From contig NC_019682.1 in the NCBI RefSeq assembly GCF_000316575.1, positions 930,001-994,000 of the forward strand: DNA of 64,000 nt, read 5' to 3'. The position numbers were made by a program, and so were the translations under genes. Below are positions 28,008 to 38,370 of the stretch, in pieces (position 1 is the stretch's first letter; each line of letters begins with the position of its first letter). Source of the stretch: Calothrix sp. PCC 7507. GTDB taxonomy: Bacteria; Cyanobacteriota; Cyanobacteriia; Cyanobacteriales; Nostocaceae. Under the pieces are notes generated by a model. That model did no database searches. It was not told where the DNA came from and worked only from the letters and a program-made list of their open reading frames with translations.

Positions 28008-28607
28008 ATGATGCAAGTTCTACCCATCCAGAGTGGTGCTACTACTAGAGAATGTTTGCCTCCGGGGAGGCTGATTGTTTTAACCGGCCCTAGTGGAGTC
28101 GGCAAAGGTACTTTAATGCGATCGCTTTTGCAGCGTCATCCGGAACTGTACTATTCTGTATCCGTGACGACGCGTTCTCCCCGTCCAGGAGAAATCAACG
28201 GTAAAAATTATTACTTTATTAGCCGCAGTAAGTTTGAACAATTAGTTGCTCAAGGTGAATTCCTGGAGTGGGCAGAATTTGCTGGTAATTATTACGGCAC
28301 TCCTCGTGAAGCTGTGTTGAATCAAGTCAAGTCTGGCAAATTGGTAGTGCTGGAAATTGAGCTAGAGGGTGCAAGACAAATCCGTCGTTCTTTCCCCAGT
28401 GCCCAAAGCATTTTTATTTTACCGCCTTCCTTTGATGAATTAGAGAAACGCATCCGCGGTCGTGCCCAAGACGCTGAAGAAGCGATCGCCCGTCGTCTAA
28501 GCTGCGCTCAAACAGAAATTCAGGCTGCAGACGAATTTGATATGCAAATCGTTAATGACGATTTTGAAACTGCTTTGAATGCCATTGAAGCAGCTGTATT
28601 TGGATAA
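28008..28607 (+). CDS. gmk: Guanylate kinase
   Basis: Gmk phosphorylates GMP to GDP with ATP. The 199-residue product has the P-loop [11 protein letters not shown] (about 27-37), the GMP-binding region [20 protein letters not shown] and [17 protein letters not shown], and the lid with [17 protein letters not shown]. Two adjacent ATGs (28008 and 28011) are possible; 17 residues precede the core. It follows remA, with which it may be co-transcribed. No unusual feature. Confidence 0.96.
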   Translation: MMQVLPIQSGATTRECLPPGRLIVLTGPSGVGKGTLMRSLLQRHPELYYSVSVTTRSPRPGEINGKNYYFISRSKFEQLVAQGEFLEWAEFAGNYYGTPREAVLNQVKSGKLVVLEIELEGARQIRRSFPSAQSIFILPPSFDELEKRIRGRAQDAEEAIARRLSCAQTEIQAADEFDMQIVNDDFETALNAIEAAVFG

Positions 28608-28700
28608 TTTCCTATCCCCACACCTGACCATTTTTTAATAATCAGCAAGGGACACAAGTAATAGAGCTATGTGTCCTTTGTTAACATAACTAGCAAGCAG

Positions 28701-28913
28701 TTATCTAGCATACTCACACAGGCGTTTTTCTATCCAAGAATTAAGACTTTGTCCCTCTTTTTTGGCTTTGACGGCAATTATTTTGTGTAAGTCAGGATTA
28801 ATCCTGACTATAAACTTACCAGAGAACGGCTTATCAGGCTCTTCACCGCGTTCTCTACAAAAGTCTAAATAATCATCGACTGAATTTAAAAAAGCGATCG
28901 GTAAGATGAGCAA
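28701..28913 (-). pseudogene. Truncated HicB-family antitoxin
   Basis: The 70-residue frame contains the C-terminal half of a HicB antitoxin: the end of the partial RNase H-like fold (SVDDYLDFCRERGEEPDKPF) followed by the ribbon-helix-helix part (SGKFIVRINPDLHKIIAVKA and GQSLNSWIEKRL). The N-terminal half, normally about 50 residues, is absent. The start (MLILPIAF) is AT-rich sequence beside a HIP1 octamer, and no hicA lies upstream. A foldback repeat begins about 40 bases further on. It could still make a short DNA-binding protein, but it reads as a remnant of a toxin-antitoxin pair. Confidence 0.65.
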
Positions 28914-28954
28914 GTGCGATCGCTCTGACAGATCACATCTTGCACCTAGCCCTA

Positions 28955-29093
28955 GCGATTAGAAATCGCGGCTATACAAACAAAGTCCGCCTGCGCGGAC
29001 TAACGGCAAATCAAGGTTTTTAACCCGCGTGGTGCGCTTCGCGCAGCGCAAGCGCGATAGGCGGGTTTTGCCTGTGTAGCCGCGACTTCCAGT
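28955..29093. repeat. Foldback repeat (family B), complete copy
   Basis: The ends are TAGCGATTAGAAATCGCGGC on the left and GTAGCCGCGACTTCC on the right. Inside are GTCCGCctgcGCGGAC and AACCCGC...GCGGGTT stems around a GCGCTTCGCGC core. The interval up to psaL (about 150 bases) is otherwise plain. Confidence 0.65.
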
Positions 29094-29248
29094 GCAAGAG
29101 TGCAAGATATGAGACAGGAAAGGTTGTTAAAAAGTGAATAAGCCAAAAGAAACCACAGATAAACACAGAGATGAATTATCTATATTTATCCGTGGTTTAA
29201 TTTCTGAAAAATTGACTTTTGCTGTAGGTTTATTGACTAATTACTAAA

Positions 29249-29770
29249 TTAACCGACTAAACCTTGAATCAATTCTAAATTGATCGTCAAGAAGTAAGCT
29301 ACTACTGCACCACCAATACCACCAATTAAGAAAGCACTGGCAAAGTTATTCCAGCCTTCTTTGGAATTAAAAGCATCTGCTGGAGGATTAGGTACAGTTA
29401 CACTCGCAAGTGCCTTGGGAGGATTGCTATTGGCGTATATAGATAGGGTAGCGGTAAGAACCACAACCAAGCCAATGGCTCCCAATAACCCAGCTAGGTC
29501 AGCGCTAGCTGTATCCCGCAGGGGACCCAATTTAGCAAAAGGCCCAAATAGAAGGTATCCATGAGCTTGGCCAATCTCTAACCCGCGTCTGAATGGAGTT
29601 AGACCAGGGCGATATGCAGGCAGATTATTAATCCACCACTTGACCACAGGAGAAGAATTAACTGGGGTTTCTAGATTGCCAATTTGGGGGTCGCGTCCTG
29701 CAGGAAAAACAACTTCCCGATTTCTCGGATCGCTGGCGAGATTTTTTGATGCGTCTACTGCTTGCGCCAT
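29249..29770 (-). CDS. psaL: Photosystem I reaction centre subunit XI (PsaL)
   Basis: PsaL is a thylakoid membrane subunit at the centre of the photosystem I trimer or tetramer. The 173-residue product has a hydrophilic N-terminus, the conserved NLPAYRPGLTPFRRGLEIGQ (about 49-68) followed by AHGYLLFGPFAKLGPLRD, and membrane helices at about 90-112 and 148-170. It is last in psaF-psaJ-psaL on the minus strand. It begins 276 bases after psaJ, a gap with an inverted repeat (29889-29926), so it may also have its own promoter. No psaI is seen next to it. Confidence 0.97.
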   Translation of the reverse strand: MAQAVDASKNLASDPRNREVVFPAGRDPQIGNLETPVNSSPVVKWWINNLPAYRPGLTPFRRGLEIGQAHGYLLFGPFAKLGPLRDTASADLAGLLGAIGLVVVLTATLSIYANSNPPKALASVTVPNPPADAFNSKEGWNNFASAFLIGGIGGAVVAYFLTINLELIQGLVG

Positions 29771-29888
29771 ATTTTGTGTTCGCCTCTAAAATTTAGAAAG
29801 GTAGCATTTTTATATTAATAATAATTGTCGCCAAAGAAGCTTTTTGATAGAGAAGTTTAGAAAAATTAATTTACCTGTTTTTCAAAGT

Positions 29889-29926
29889 ATGAAACTCGCA
29901 ACCTGTAAACAGCATTACGAGTTTCA
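29889..29926 (-). promoter_or_regulatory. Stem-loop in the psaJ-psaL gap
   Basis: ATGAAACTCG pairs exactly with CGAGTTTCAT across an 18-base loop. No proper T-run follows on the minus strand, so it is more likely an mRNA processing or stability structure than an intrinsic terminator. Confidence 0.4.
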
Positions 29927-30046
29927 TAAAAACATTTTAAGTGCCTATTTAGAGTGATAGTTTCACTTCACTTATGTCAAGCAACCTAAATAGATCATGT
30001 TAGGTGCAAGACAAAGCACCAAAATCTCAGAAATTTCCTATTCTAC

Positions 30047-30196
30047 TTATGGTAGGGGGTGGAAAAGGAGGTCTGGGAAAAAGCGGTTAAATTCAATCAA
30101 AATGCCTGCTGTAATCGTCAACCAAATGGTAGTGATCACAGGTGCTGTAGTCAAAAACGTAACAAAGTAGGATTTTGAATCGCCTTTGTCTGCCAT
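30047..30196 (-). CDS. psaJ: Photosystem I reaction centre subunit IX (PsaJ)
   Basis: PsaJ is a one-helix thylakoid subunit that contacts PsaF. The 49-residue frame starts [19 protein letters not shown], has one hydrophobic helix (about 11-34) and ends with the family-typical [15 protein letters not shown]. It lies 39 bases after psaF, the usual psaF-psaJ pair. ATG 30196 was chosen because it gives the full-length protein; a GGAGAC-like site precedes it. Confidence 0.96.
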   Translation of the reverse strand: MADKGDSKSYFVTFLTTAPVITTIWLTITAGILIEFNRFFPDLLFHPLP

Positions 30197-30235
30197 AATT
30201 TTAGTCTCCAAAACCAGTGAATGACTGAAGCTGAA

Positions 30236-30730
30236 TTATCGTGGGGAAATGGTGATTTCCGAATCCTTGGCGGTTAATTCGCCGGACAAGAATTCTTTGA
30301 CAGCAGCCGCAGGCCAAGCAAAACCTGTGGCAATGATTGGTAATGCGACAGCAAGATCAATCTGGACTTCTTTTTGTTCAGCGTCAGATCCCTTTTTGAT
30401 GGCTTGTAGATAGGCACGACCTACCCAACCAATCCAACCCGTGATGTAGAGGAAGAGAATGCTGGGAATTAGGAAGTCACCAGCATGATCTAGACGACTA
30501 TCAACAATCAGGTGGGGATAACCCTCAGGGCCGCATAGCGCCTGAGAATAACGCTCGAATCTCTTTTTCCCGCCTTCGGGATCAGAAGTGGTATTCCGGG
30601 CATTTGCTGCTAATTCCTGGAATGCAGGAGTGTCTTTGCAGGGTGTCAAGTTAGCGCCCAAGGCTTGTGCTGGTGGGGCAAAATTGAACCAAAGACTTAC
30701 AGCTAACAGCAAAGCAAACAATCGTCGCAT
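30236..30730 (-). CDS. psaF: Photosystem I reaction centre subunit III (PsaF)
   Basis: PsaF is the photosystem I subunit with a lumenal N-terminal domain, implicated in electron-donor docking in algae and plants. The 164-residue precursor has a signal peptide (about 1-23, ending AQA). The mature protein begins [18 protein letters not shown]. It has two cysteines (CKDT and [20 protein letters not shown]) and a membrane segment at about 86-108 ([20 protein letters not shown]). It heads psaF-psaJ-psaL; the operon promoter should lie in 30731-31017. Confidence 0.97.
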   Translation of the reverse strand: MRRLFALLLAVSLWFNFAPPAQALGANLTPCKDTPAFQELAANARNTTSDPEGGKKRFERYSQALCGPEGYPHLIVDSRLDHAGDFLIPSILFLYITGWIGWVGRAYLQAIKKGSDAEQKEVQIDLAVALPIIATGFAWPAAAVKEFLSGELTAKDSEITISPR

Positions 30731-31017
30731 GGAGTTGTTTCCTTTTATTACAAAACAAAAAGTTTCTTGTACAAAACGAAGCGGCTTGTACAGTCTTTAA
30801 TTTGCATAACTAGCAAGTCATCATACTCTTGGCTGGGAACCGAGTAAAGTTTAAGTAAATAAAAGTTAAAGCTTCTCAACCAAAATTAGTGCTGAGTCCT
30901 GAGTAGCGAGTGCTGAGTAACAGGTGCCGAGCATAGGAATTGTTGTAGTAGGGTAGTAAACAAGCAATATTTTTTCCCTACTACTCAGGACTCAGGACTT
31001 AGGACTCAGCACTCTCA

Positions 31018-32064
31018 ATGACAACCGTTTTAGCCATCGAAACTAGCTGTGATGAAACTGCCGTAGCAATTGTTAACAATCGTCAGGTTTACAGCAGTAT
31101 TATTGCCTCGCAAATTCCTATCCATCAGCAGTATGGTGGGGTAGTGCCAGAGGTAGCTTCCCGCGAACACCTGGAAACCCTCAATCAGGCGATCGCCCAA
31201 GCATTGGAGCAAAGCCAACTAAACTGGAGCCAAATTGATGGCATAGCCGCCACCTGCGCCCCTGGACTCGTAGGAGCGCTGTTAGTGGGTTTAACTGCTG
31301 CCAAAACCCTAGCGATGGTACACAAAAAGCCATTTTTGGGAGTTCATCACCTCGAAGGTCACATTTACGCAACTTACCTGAGTGAACCAAGTTTACATCC
31401 CCCTTTTCTTAGCTTACTAGTTTCCGGCGGACATACAAGCTTGATTTACGTCAAGGAGTGTGGTAATTACGAAACCCTAGGACAAACCCGAGATGATGCA
31501 GCCGGAGAAGCCTTTGATAAAGTAGCGCGGCTGTTAAAGCTGGGTTATCCCGGCGGCCCAGTCATTGATAAATTGGCACAACAGGGGAATCCCCAAGCCT
31601 TTGCATTGCCAGAAGGGAAAGTTTCTCTACCAGGTGGGGGATATCATCCCTACGATGGCAGTTTTAGTGGGTTAAAGACTGCAGTACTGCGTTTAGTGCA
31701 ACAGCTAGAGAAAGAACGGGGCAATGTGCCAATAGCAGACGTAGCAGCCAGCTTTCAAGAAACTGTAGCGCGATCGCTCACCAAAAGAGCGATCGCCTGT
31801 GCGATCGACCACGGTTTAGACACCATCGCTGTTGGTGGAGGTGTGGCAGCTAATAGTGGTCTGAGAAAAAATTTACAAGCAGCATCAAATAAACACAACC
31901 TACGTGTCCTATTCCCCCCCTTAAAATTCTGTACCGATAACGCTGCCATGATCGCCTGTGCAGCCGCCAACCACCTCTCCCTCGGTCATACATCCCCCCT
32001 CTCCCTCGGCGTCGAATCCAGGCTCTCACTCACCCAAGTGATGAAGTTATATCAATGGGAATAG
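31018..32064 (+). CDS. tsaD: tRNA N6-adenosine threonylcarbamoyltransferase (TsaD)
   Basis: TsaD transfers threonylcarbamoyl to A37 of ANN-decoding tRNAs, the final step of t6A synthesis. The 348-residue product has the ASKHA-fold signature [14 protein letters not shown] at the N-terminus, the metal-binding HHLEGH (about 112-117), SGGHTS and [20 protein letters not shown], and the late [12 protein letters not shown]. Its substrate comes from TsaC, encoded in this window at 38371-38961. ATG 31018 directly follows an STRR-type ACTCAGCACTC stretch. The stop runs into GGGGACT repeats. Confidence 0.96.
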   Translation: MTTVLAIETSCDETAVAIVNNRQVYSSIIASQIPIHQQYGGVVPEVASREHLETLNQAIAQALEQSQLNWSQIDGIAATCAPGLVGALLVGLTAAKTLAMVHKKPFLGVHHLEGHIYATYLSEPSLHPPFLSLLVSGGHTSLIYVKECGNYETLGQTRDDAAGEAFDKVARLLKLGYPGGPVIDKLAQQGNPQAFALPEGKVSLPGGGYHPYDGSFSGLKTAVLRLVQQLEKERGNVPIADVAASFQETVARSLTKRAIACAIDHGLDTIAVGGGVAANSGLRKNLQAASNKHNLRVLFPPLKFCTDNAAMIACAAANHLSLGHTSPLSLGVESRLSLTQVMKLYQWE

Positions 32065-32190
32065 GGACTGGGGACTGGGGACTGGGGACTGGGGACTGGG
32101 GACTGGGGATAATCATTCTTGACCCTTGACTCTTGACTCTTGACCCTTGACTCTTGACCCTTGACTCTTGACTCTTGACTCTTGACTCTT
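32064..32190. repeat. STRR arrays (GGGGACT and TTGACTC)
   Basis: GGGGACT units fill 32064-32108. TTGACYC heptamers follow at about 32119-32190. They separate the convergent tsaD and hydrolase genes. Confidence 0.85.
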
Positions 32191-32217
32191 CACAAATGAC
32201 AAATGCCAAATGCCAAA

Positions 32218-33129
32218 TTAACAACTAACAATCGACCGAATATGATTAGCAACTACGTCTGGCTGCTCTAACATAGCCAAGTGACCACAGTCAGGAATTT
32301 CAATCACATTATCCCCGCAGTACTGAAACAATCGGTGAAAGCTAGCTAAATGACGGACATACTTAGGTTCCATCACCTTGTCTTGAGTTCCAGCCAAAAA
32401 ATAAACTGGTTGCTGCAACTGAGATACCAACTGAGGTAAATGATTAATTTCCTCTTCAGTCGTAGAATCGAGGAGACTTCCTAGCGCCGCCTCTGGATCA
32501 GCCACAACGAAATCAATCACTCGCTGACGTGCCCAAAAACGATCCAAAGGACGCACCACACTAGCTCTAGTAAACAGCAAATCAATCAAAGGTATCTGGG
32601 ACAGCCAACGAGGGCGGACTTGCAAAAATCGCTGTCCCGCCGAACGAAACTGCTCGAAAGCTTCCTTTAGATAAATGCCACCACCCGCATTGATACAAAT
32701 AACTCCCTTAACACAATCAGGCATCTGAGCCGCCGCCCAAAGAGCGATCGTACCCCCCAAAGAGTGACCAATTAACCAAGCACTGGTAATGTTCAACTGT
32801 TGTAGGAGAATAGCTAAATCCTGAGCATAGGCAGATGGAGTATAAGGAGAATCGAAGGGTGAGTCAATTGCACTACTACTATAACTAGCAGTCAGGCTTA
32901 CAGAAACTTGTGCCTGACTAAAATCTGTTTCTGCCTGGGATTGAGACTCACCAAAACCCCTCAAATCATAAGATAAGCACTGCAAATCTATTGATAGGCG
33001 AGAAATCACAGGCTGCCAGTATCCACGGCTATTCAGCCAACCGTGGATAAAAACTAAAGCATGGGGGTAAGACGTGGGAGCCGTTAGCTCATATGCGTGT
33101 GGTACGCCCAAGATTTCGATAGTTGCCAT
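32218..33129 (-). CDS. Alpha/beta-fold hydrolase
   Basis: The 303-residue soluble protein has the oxyanion-region HGWLNSRGYW, nucleophile elbow GHSLGG (about 124-129), a candidate acid in GTQDKVMEP and the terminal His in PDCGHLAMLEQPD, so the catalytic triad looks complete. Substrate cannot be told; the family includes esterases, lipases and C-C hydrolases. ATG 33129 gives a clean start at MATIEILGVPHAYEL; the longer frame adds 45 residues without family character. It lies 97 bases after the ACT-domain gene on the same strand and may be co-transcribed. Confidence 0.85.
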   Translation of the reverse strand: MATIEILGVPHAYELTAPTSYPHALVFIHGWLNSRGYWQPVISRLSIDLQCLSYDLRGFGESQSQAETDFSQAQVSVSLTASYSSSAIDSPFDSPYTPSAYAQDLAILLQQLNITSAWLIGHSLGGTIALWAAAQMPDCVKGVICINAGGGIYLKEAFEQFRSAGQRFLQVRPRWLSQIPLIDLLFTRASVVRPLDRFWARQRVIDFVVADPEAALGSLLDSTTEEEINHLPQLVSQLQQPVYFLAGTQDKVMEPKYVRHLASFHRLFQYCGDNVIEIPDCGHLAMLEQPDVVANHIRSIVSC

Positions 33130-33226
33130 ATTTAATATCGTACCCTTAAGAGCGGGCGCGACTAAATACAGAAATTGAGAAAGTCGGGAAACTGAAAATT
33201 TCCTCCTGCATAATTCATAATTCGTA

Positions 33227-33946
33227 TCATTTACCCAACAACCTCTGTCGCACCCCTTCAGCAATTTTGTGCCCTAGATATTCAGGAATGAGGCTTTCAT
33301 TCGGTCCCAGTAAATAGAGAATTAGCCGTGTACGTCCACGCCAAACCAACAAATTGGCATTGACCACCAGCAAGTCTTCCTGCCAAATGGCGTACATCAC
33401 TTTGTAAAATAATCCCGGTTGATTATGGGCTTCAATCACTAGAGCCGGAAGATGAAAGACCGGATCTACGTAGAACTCAGTTTGTACCTGCTCTAAACCA
33501 GTGTCAAGGTTAAATTCTACTGCCAGCATTTCCTCTACCTCAAACCGCCCTCCTAGAGCTTCGCGAATGGCCCGACAGACATTATCGGCAGTTTTATCAG
33601 TAAGGGCTTTGCTGCCACGAGACACCAAAAGTTTGATAAAAACTAACATTGGTGGGCGGATTTGTCCGTATAGACTTAGACCGTGGATAGTCAGCCCATA
33701 GGCAGCCAGCACACCAAAAATATCGCTGAGAAGAAAAGACTGATTACGGTAGGCAAAATGCAGGGCACTTTTGCTACCTTCCGGTTTCAGCTCTATCACG
33801 GCGCGTCTGGTTTTATAGAGACGGTAGGCTAACCGTAAATTTTGCAGTTGAATCTCACTGCTAACAAATTGCTCATAAAACTGGGGAAACGCTCGATTAA
33901 AGCGCTTTAGAAGTTCCAATGTCGAAGATTTTAAACCAGAAGCCAT
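33227..33946 (-). CDS. ACT-domain-like protein
   Basis: This 239-residue soluble protein resembles the regulatory end of PII-uridylyltransferase (GlnD). A first ACT-like region is at about 70-110 (SFLLSDIFGVLAAYGLTIHG) and a second at about 165-215 (VIEAHNQPGLFYKVMYAIWQ and LVVNANLLVWRGRTRLILYL). No nucleotidyltransferase or HD domain is present. ACT domains usually bind amino acids, so a sensor or regulatory role is likely; the ligand and partner are unknown. Confidence 0.72.
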   Translation of the reverse strand: MASGLKSSTLELLKRFNRAFPQFYEQFVSSEIQLQNLRLAYRLYKTRRAVIELKPEGSKSALHFAYRNQSFLLSDIFGVLAAYGLTIHGLSLYGQIRPPMLVFIKLLVSRGSKALTDKTADNVCRAIREALGGRFEVEEMLAVEFNLDTGLEQVQTEFYVDPVFHLPALVIEAHNQPGLFYKVMYAIWQEDLLVVNANLLVWRGRTRLILYLLGPNESLIPEYLGHKIAEGVRQRLLGK

Positions 33947-35203
<1,257 letters not shown>

Positions 35204-35502
35204 GCTTAAAGACCAATAAAATCGACTGTAATTGCTTGACTTTCTTGAATGTGATGCAGTTTTCAGAGCCTTGGACAACAGGCAAACACATGTCTGATTA
35301 TCAGGCTCAATGGGTATTCAACGTTTTTGGAGTATCAGCATAAAACTAATTTCTTATTTGCGGATATTAAAAGAGATGAGCGAAAAGCCATTAGATATGA
35401 TATATTAGTAATAATGCTTTAGTTAAGCTATGTTACATGGGCTAAGTAGTGAAGCCGTTAGTTAGCATTAGAAACAAACTAGCAAGACTAGATTGATCTA
35501 GA

Positions 35503-35576
35503 CGGGATGTAGCGCAGCTTGGTAGCGCGCCTGCTTTGGGAGCAGGATGCCGCAGGTTCAAATCCTGTCATCCCGA
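35503..35576 (+). tRNA. tRNA-Pro (anticodon UGG)
   Basis: A 74-base cloverleaf is readable. Acceptor CGGGATG pairs with CATCCCG and is followed by A. The D arm is GCGC/GCGC, the anticodon arm CCTGC-TTTGGGA-GCAGG with anticodon TGG, and the T arm GCAGG-TTCAAAT-CCTGT. The CCA end is not encoded. A rho-independent terminator follows. Promoter elements were not identified. Confidence 0.96.
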
Positions 35577-35593
35577 TTTGAAATTGTCAATCA

Positions 35594-35630
35594 AAAAACC
35601 CTAGAACTAACAGCGTGTCTAGGGTTTTTT
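35594..35630 (+). terminator. Intrinsic terminator after tRNA-Pro
   Basis: CCCTAGA pairs with TCTAGGG and ends in TTTTTT. An A-run precedes the stem, so it could also serve in the opposite direction. Confidence 0.85.
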
Positions 35631-35893
35631 ATGTTTTCTATCAGAAATCAATATTTCACTAGGAGTTGTCTTGGTAAATAAATGTGCTTTGAAATTAGAT
35701 ATTTTCTCCGGAAAGTCTCATGTAGCCGTTATGTGATTAGCCTGTTGTATGAGGAATAACAGACAAAGTTGATCTTCAGCAACTAGTAGCCTTAATGCTG
35801 CGTATTGTACAAATTTGAGGAGATATTCAAGCTAAAGCAGTTGGAACGATTAACTATAAAATGGCGTCATTCATAAATAGGAAAGGTAGTTAA

Positions 35894-36058
35894 ATGGCAT
35901 TTATCGCTTCATTGGTTGGAGAAATTTTTCGCCACTGGAGAGCAGCGGATAAAAAGCGGTTACTGCATTTAGCGGTAAGTAACAAGACAAAATTGAGAAC
36001 AGCACAGCTTGAGTACAGTCAATGGCTGGCGACAACACCAGAAGCTGTGACTCATTGA
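35894..36058 (+). CDS. Possible small protein (54 aa)
   Basis: The frame begins ATG 35894 with AAAGGTAG seven bases upstream. It encodes a basic, helix-prone 54-residue product (MAFIASLVGEIFRHWRAADK, then an Ala/Leu/Gln-rich tail). No domain is recognised. Good start context and amphipathic character are the only support. Confidence 0.35.
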   Translation: MAFIASLVGEIFRHWRAADKKRLLHLAVSNKTKLRTAQLEYSQWLATTPEAVTH

Positions 36059-36325
36059 GATGACAGATTTTTGGGTCGTCACAACGAGTCAGTGTTACAC
36101 AGAGAAGTCGCCAGGAAGGAAACCCTCCTTTTGCTGGGCAGGCTAGAAAAAAAGGTTTATAAACTGGATTTAGTATCGCCTGTTGAGCGCTGACTATAAA
36201 AATTCAACAGTTGCCACAATTTTTTCACATCTGAAATGGATTGCTATATAACTAAAACAAGTTGGTGCTGTGCAAATCCAACTGTTTGTCTGACTTAAAT
36301 TGAATTATTGATGCGAGGAGCAGTC

Positions 36326-37165
36326 ATGAAATCATTAGTTCGCTGGGGCGCGACATTAGGTTTAGTCGGGAGTACTCTGCTGGGAGCGGTCTTTGCAGGA
36401 AGTTTTCCCGTCTTGGCATTGTCAGAACAACAAATCAAAGACAAATTAGACTCTGTCCCCGTTTACTTGATTACTAACGAGAAAGGCTTACCTTTAAGTC
36501 GTGCATTACCGGAAGCGCAAAGCGGTCCAAAAAAGGGAGGTTCCGTCACAGGGGTTTATCTGAGTCGCCAAGAGGCTCAGACCTTCATCAATGAACTGCG
36601 GAGTGCTAAAGGCAAAGATCCAAAACTGGAAGAAATCGCCAAAAACCTCCAGGTTACAGCTGTGCCTCTGGGAGTAATTTATCAACAATTGCAACAAACC
36701 AAAAACCAAGATAATCGGCTGTTATTTGCTTTTAAACCTGTAGATCAGGAAATTAAAGGGGCGTTGGAGTTGCTGCAACAAAGTGGTCAAAAGGTAGATC
36801 AGTTTAAAAGCGTACCTGTTTTTGCGGTGAGATTTGCGCCAGATCAGGGTTATGTGCCAATTCAAATGACAGCTGACAAACAGCAATTAATTCCTTTGTT
36901 TTTGAGCAAGCAAGATGCACAAGGCTTATTGGGACAGGTGAAGCCAAAGTATCCCAAAGCTGATATTCAAGTAATTGACGTAGATGGAGTCATTAAAACC
37001 TTACAAGATAAAAACGATTCGTGGCTGAATCAAGTTGTTTTAGTGCCATCTGCAGAATCTAGACAATATATCCAGACGTTACCTAGGGATAATAACGCTC
37101 CTAAAACTCCTGCTGTAGCGCCCAATCGGAATAATTCTCAGCCAGCGAAGCCCAAGCAACGTTAA
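36326..37165 (+). CDS. Tic22-like family periplasmic protein
   Basis: This 279-residue secreted protein is related to plastid Tic22. In Anabaena the homologue is reported to act in the periplasm in outer-membrane biogenesis. It has a signal peptide (about 1-32, ending VLA), then two similar halves typical of the family: VPVYLITNEKGLPL... with VTGVYLSRQEAQTFINELRS, and VPVFAVRFAPDQGYVPIQM with LIPLFLSKQDAQGLL. The C-terminus is Pro/Asn/Lys rich. ATG 36326 was preferred to ATG 36311 because GCGAGGAG lies just before it. prmC begins three bases after its stop. Confidence 0.85.
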   Translation: MKSLVRWGATLGLVGSTLLGAVFAGSFPVLALSEQQIKDKLDSVPVYLITNEKGLPLSRALPEAQSGPKKGGSVTGVYLSRQEAQTFINELRSAKGKDPKLEEIAKNLQVTAVPLGVIYQQLQQTKNQDNRLLFAFKPVDQEIKGALELLQQSGQKVDQFKSVPVFAVRFAPDQGYVPIQMTADKQQLIPLFLSKQDAQGLLGQVKPKYPKADIQVIDVDGVIKTLQDKNDSWLNQVVLVPSAESRQYIQTLPRDNNAPKTPAVAPNRNNSQPAKPKQR

Positions 37166-37168
37166 AGA

Positions 37169-38074
37169 ATGAGGGATCAACGGCTAAAAGTGGTTTCTGG
37201 TTTACAACTTTGGCGGTGGCGACATCAGGCGATCGCCTCAGCGATCGCTAGTAATGTCCCACCGGCAGAGGTAGATTGGCTACTCTTGGAGGTAGCTGGG
37301 TTAGACCGCTTGGCATTGCGTTTAGAATCTTTTAAAGATTGGCCTCAGATGCAACTGAAGTTTTCTTTAGATGATTTAGACCAACTGTGGCAGCGACGAT
37401 TACATGACCGCTTACCAGTACAGTACATTGCGGGTGTGACTCCTTGGCGACAGTTTGACATTGCTGTGTCGAGTGCAGTTTTGATTCCCAGACCAGAAAC
37501 AGAATGCTTGATTGATTTAGCTGTGGAAGCCGCTGTTAATCTACCCTCAGGAAACTGGGCGGATTTGGGGACTGGTAGTGGGGCGATCGCTCTGGGATTA
37601 GCAAGCGTGTTTCCGGAGTCTACAATTCACGCTGTTGATTACAGCCCAGAAGCTTTAGCGATCGCCCAAGCCAACGCCCATAATTTAGGGCTAGCCCACC
37701 GGATGCGATTTTATCAAGGTTCCTGGTGGGAGCCACTAGCAGCCCTCAAAGGTCAATTTAGTGGTTTGGTATCCAACCCGCCTTATATCCCCACTAGTAC
37801 CTTACCTACCCTGCAACCAGAAGTGTTTCACCATGAACCACATTTAGCTCTAGATGGGGGTGCGGATGGCTTAGATGCCATCCGCCATTTAATCGAGGTA
37901 TCCCCGGCTTATTTGCGGACTGGTGGTGTCTGGCTGATTGAGATGATGGCAGGACAGGCAGATACTGTCCGAGAACTGTTGCAAAATCACGGTAGTTATT
38001 ACGACATTCAAATTCATGCTGATTTAGCTGGCATTGAACGCTTTGCCCTTGCTTATGTCAGTGCTGAGTGGTGA
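37169..38074 (+). CDS. prmC: Release factor glutamine methyltransferase (PrmC/HemK)
   Basis: PrmC methylates the GGQ glutamine of release factors RF1 and RF2 using S-adenosylmethionine. The 301-residue product has the helical N-terminal domain (about 1-85), AdoMet motif I ADLGTGSGAIALGLA (about 131-145) and the diagnostic SNPPYIP (catalytic NPPY). VQYIAGVTPWRQFDIAV and PRPETECLID are the usual flanking motifs. It is three bases after the Tic22-like gene, so the two are likely co-transcribed. A MITE lies just downstream. Confidence 0.95.
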   Translation: MRDQRLKVVSGLQLWRWRHQAIASAIASNVPPAEVDWLLLEVAGLDRLALRLESFKDWPQMQLKFSLDDLDQLWQRRLHDRLPVQYIAGVTPWRQFDIAVSSAVLIPRPETECLIDLAVEAAVNLPSGNWADLGTGSGAIALGLASVFPESTIHAVDYSPEALAIAQANAHNLGLAHRMRFYQGSWWEPLAALKGQFSGLVSNPPYIPTSTLPTLQPEVFHHEPHLALDGGADGLDAIRHLIEVSPAYLRTGGVWLIEMMAGQADTVRELLQNHGSYYDIQIHADLAGIERFALAYVSAEW

Positions 38075-38085
38075 AATAGTTGTTT

Positions 38086-38201
38086 AGGACTTACGCAACT
38101 GGCTCATATATTTTCTGGTGTAAGAGTCAAGGGTCAAGGGTCAAGGTTTTTGGATTTTTGACAACCTCAACGAAAAAAAATATGGCACTTGCGTAAGTCC
38201 T
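38086..38201. mobile_element. MITE, family G (7-bp target duplication)
   Basis: The ends AGGACTTACGCAACTGGC and (complement of the right end) AGGACTTACGCAAGTGCC bound 116 bp. They are flanked by GTTGTTT on both sides (38079-38085 and 38202-38208). It contains CAAGGGT STRR units. A single end, CCAGTTGCGTAAGTCCT, also occurs at about 47972-47988. Confidence 0.7.
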
Positions 38202-38370
38202 GTTGTTTAACAGTCGATAGTTATCGGTGTTCTATGTATCTCTGGGTCGAAGTCTCCCCACGTAGACCAAGTGGCGAACCCGTCAGGACGCTTCTTTACC
38301 TATGCCGATACGCCTGATAACTGATAACTGATACTTCGACTCCGCTCAGTACAAGTAACTGATAACTGAT

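Noticed and set aside
29771-30046. psaI between psaJ and psaL
   Set aside because: No frame encodes a short single-helix PsaI-like peptide; the gap holds only a stem-loop and AT-rich DNA.
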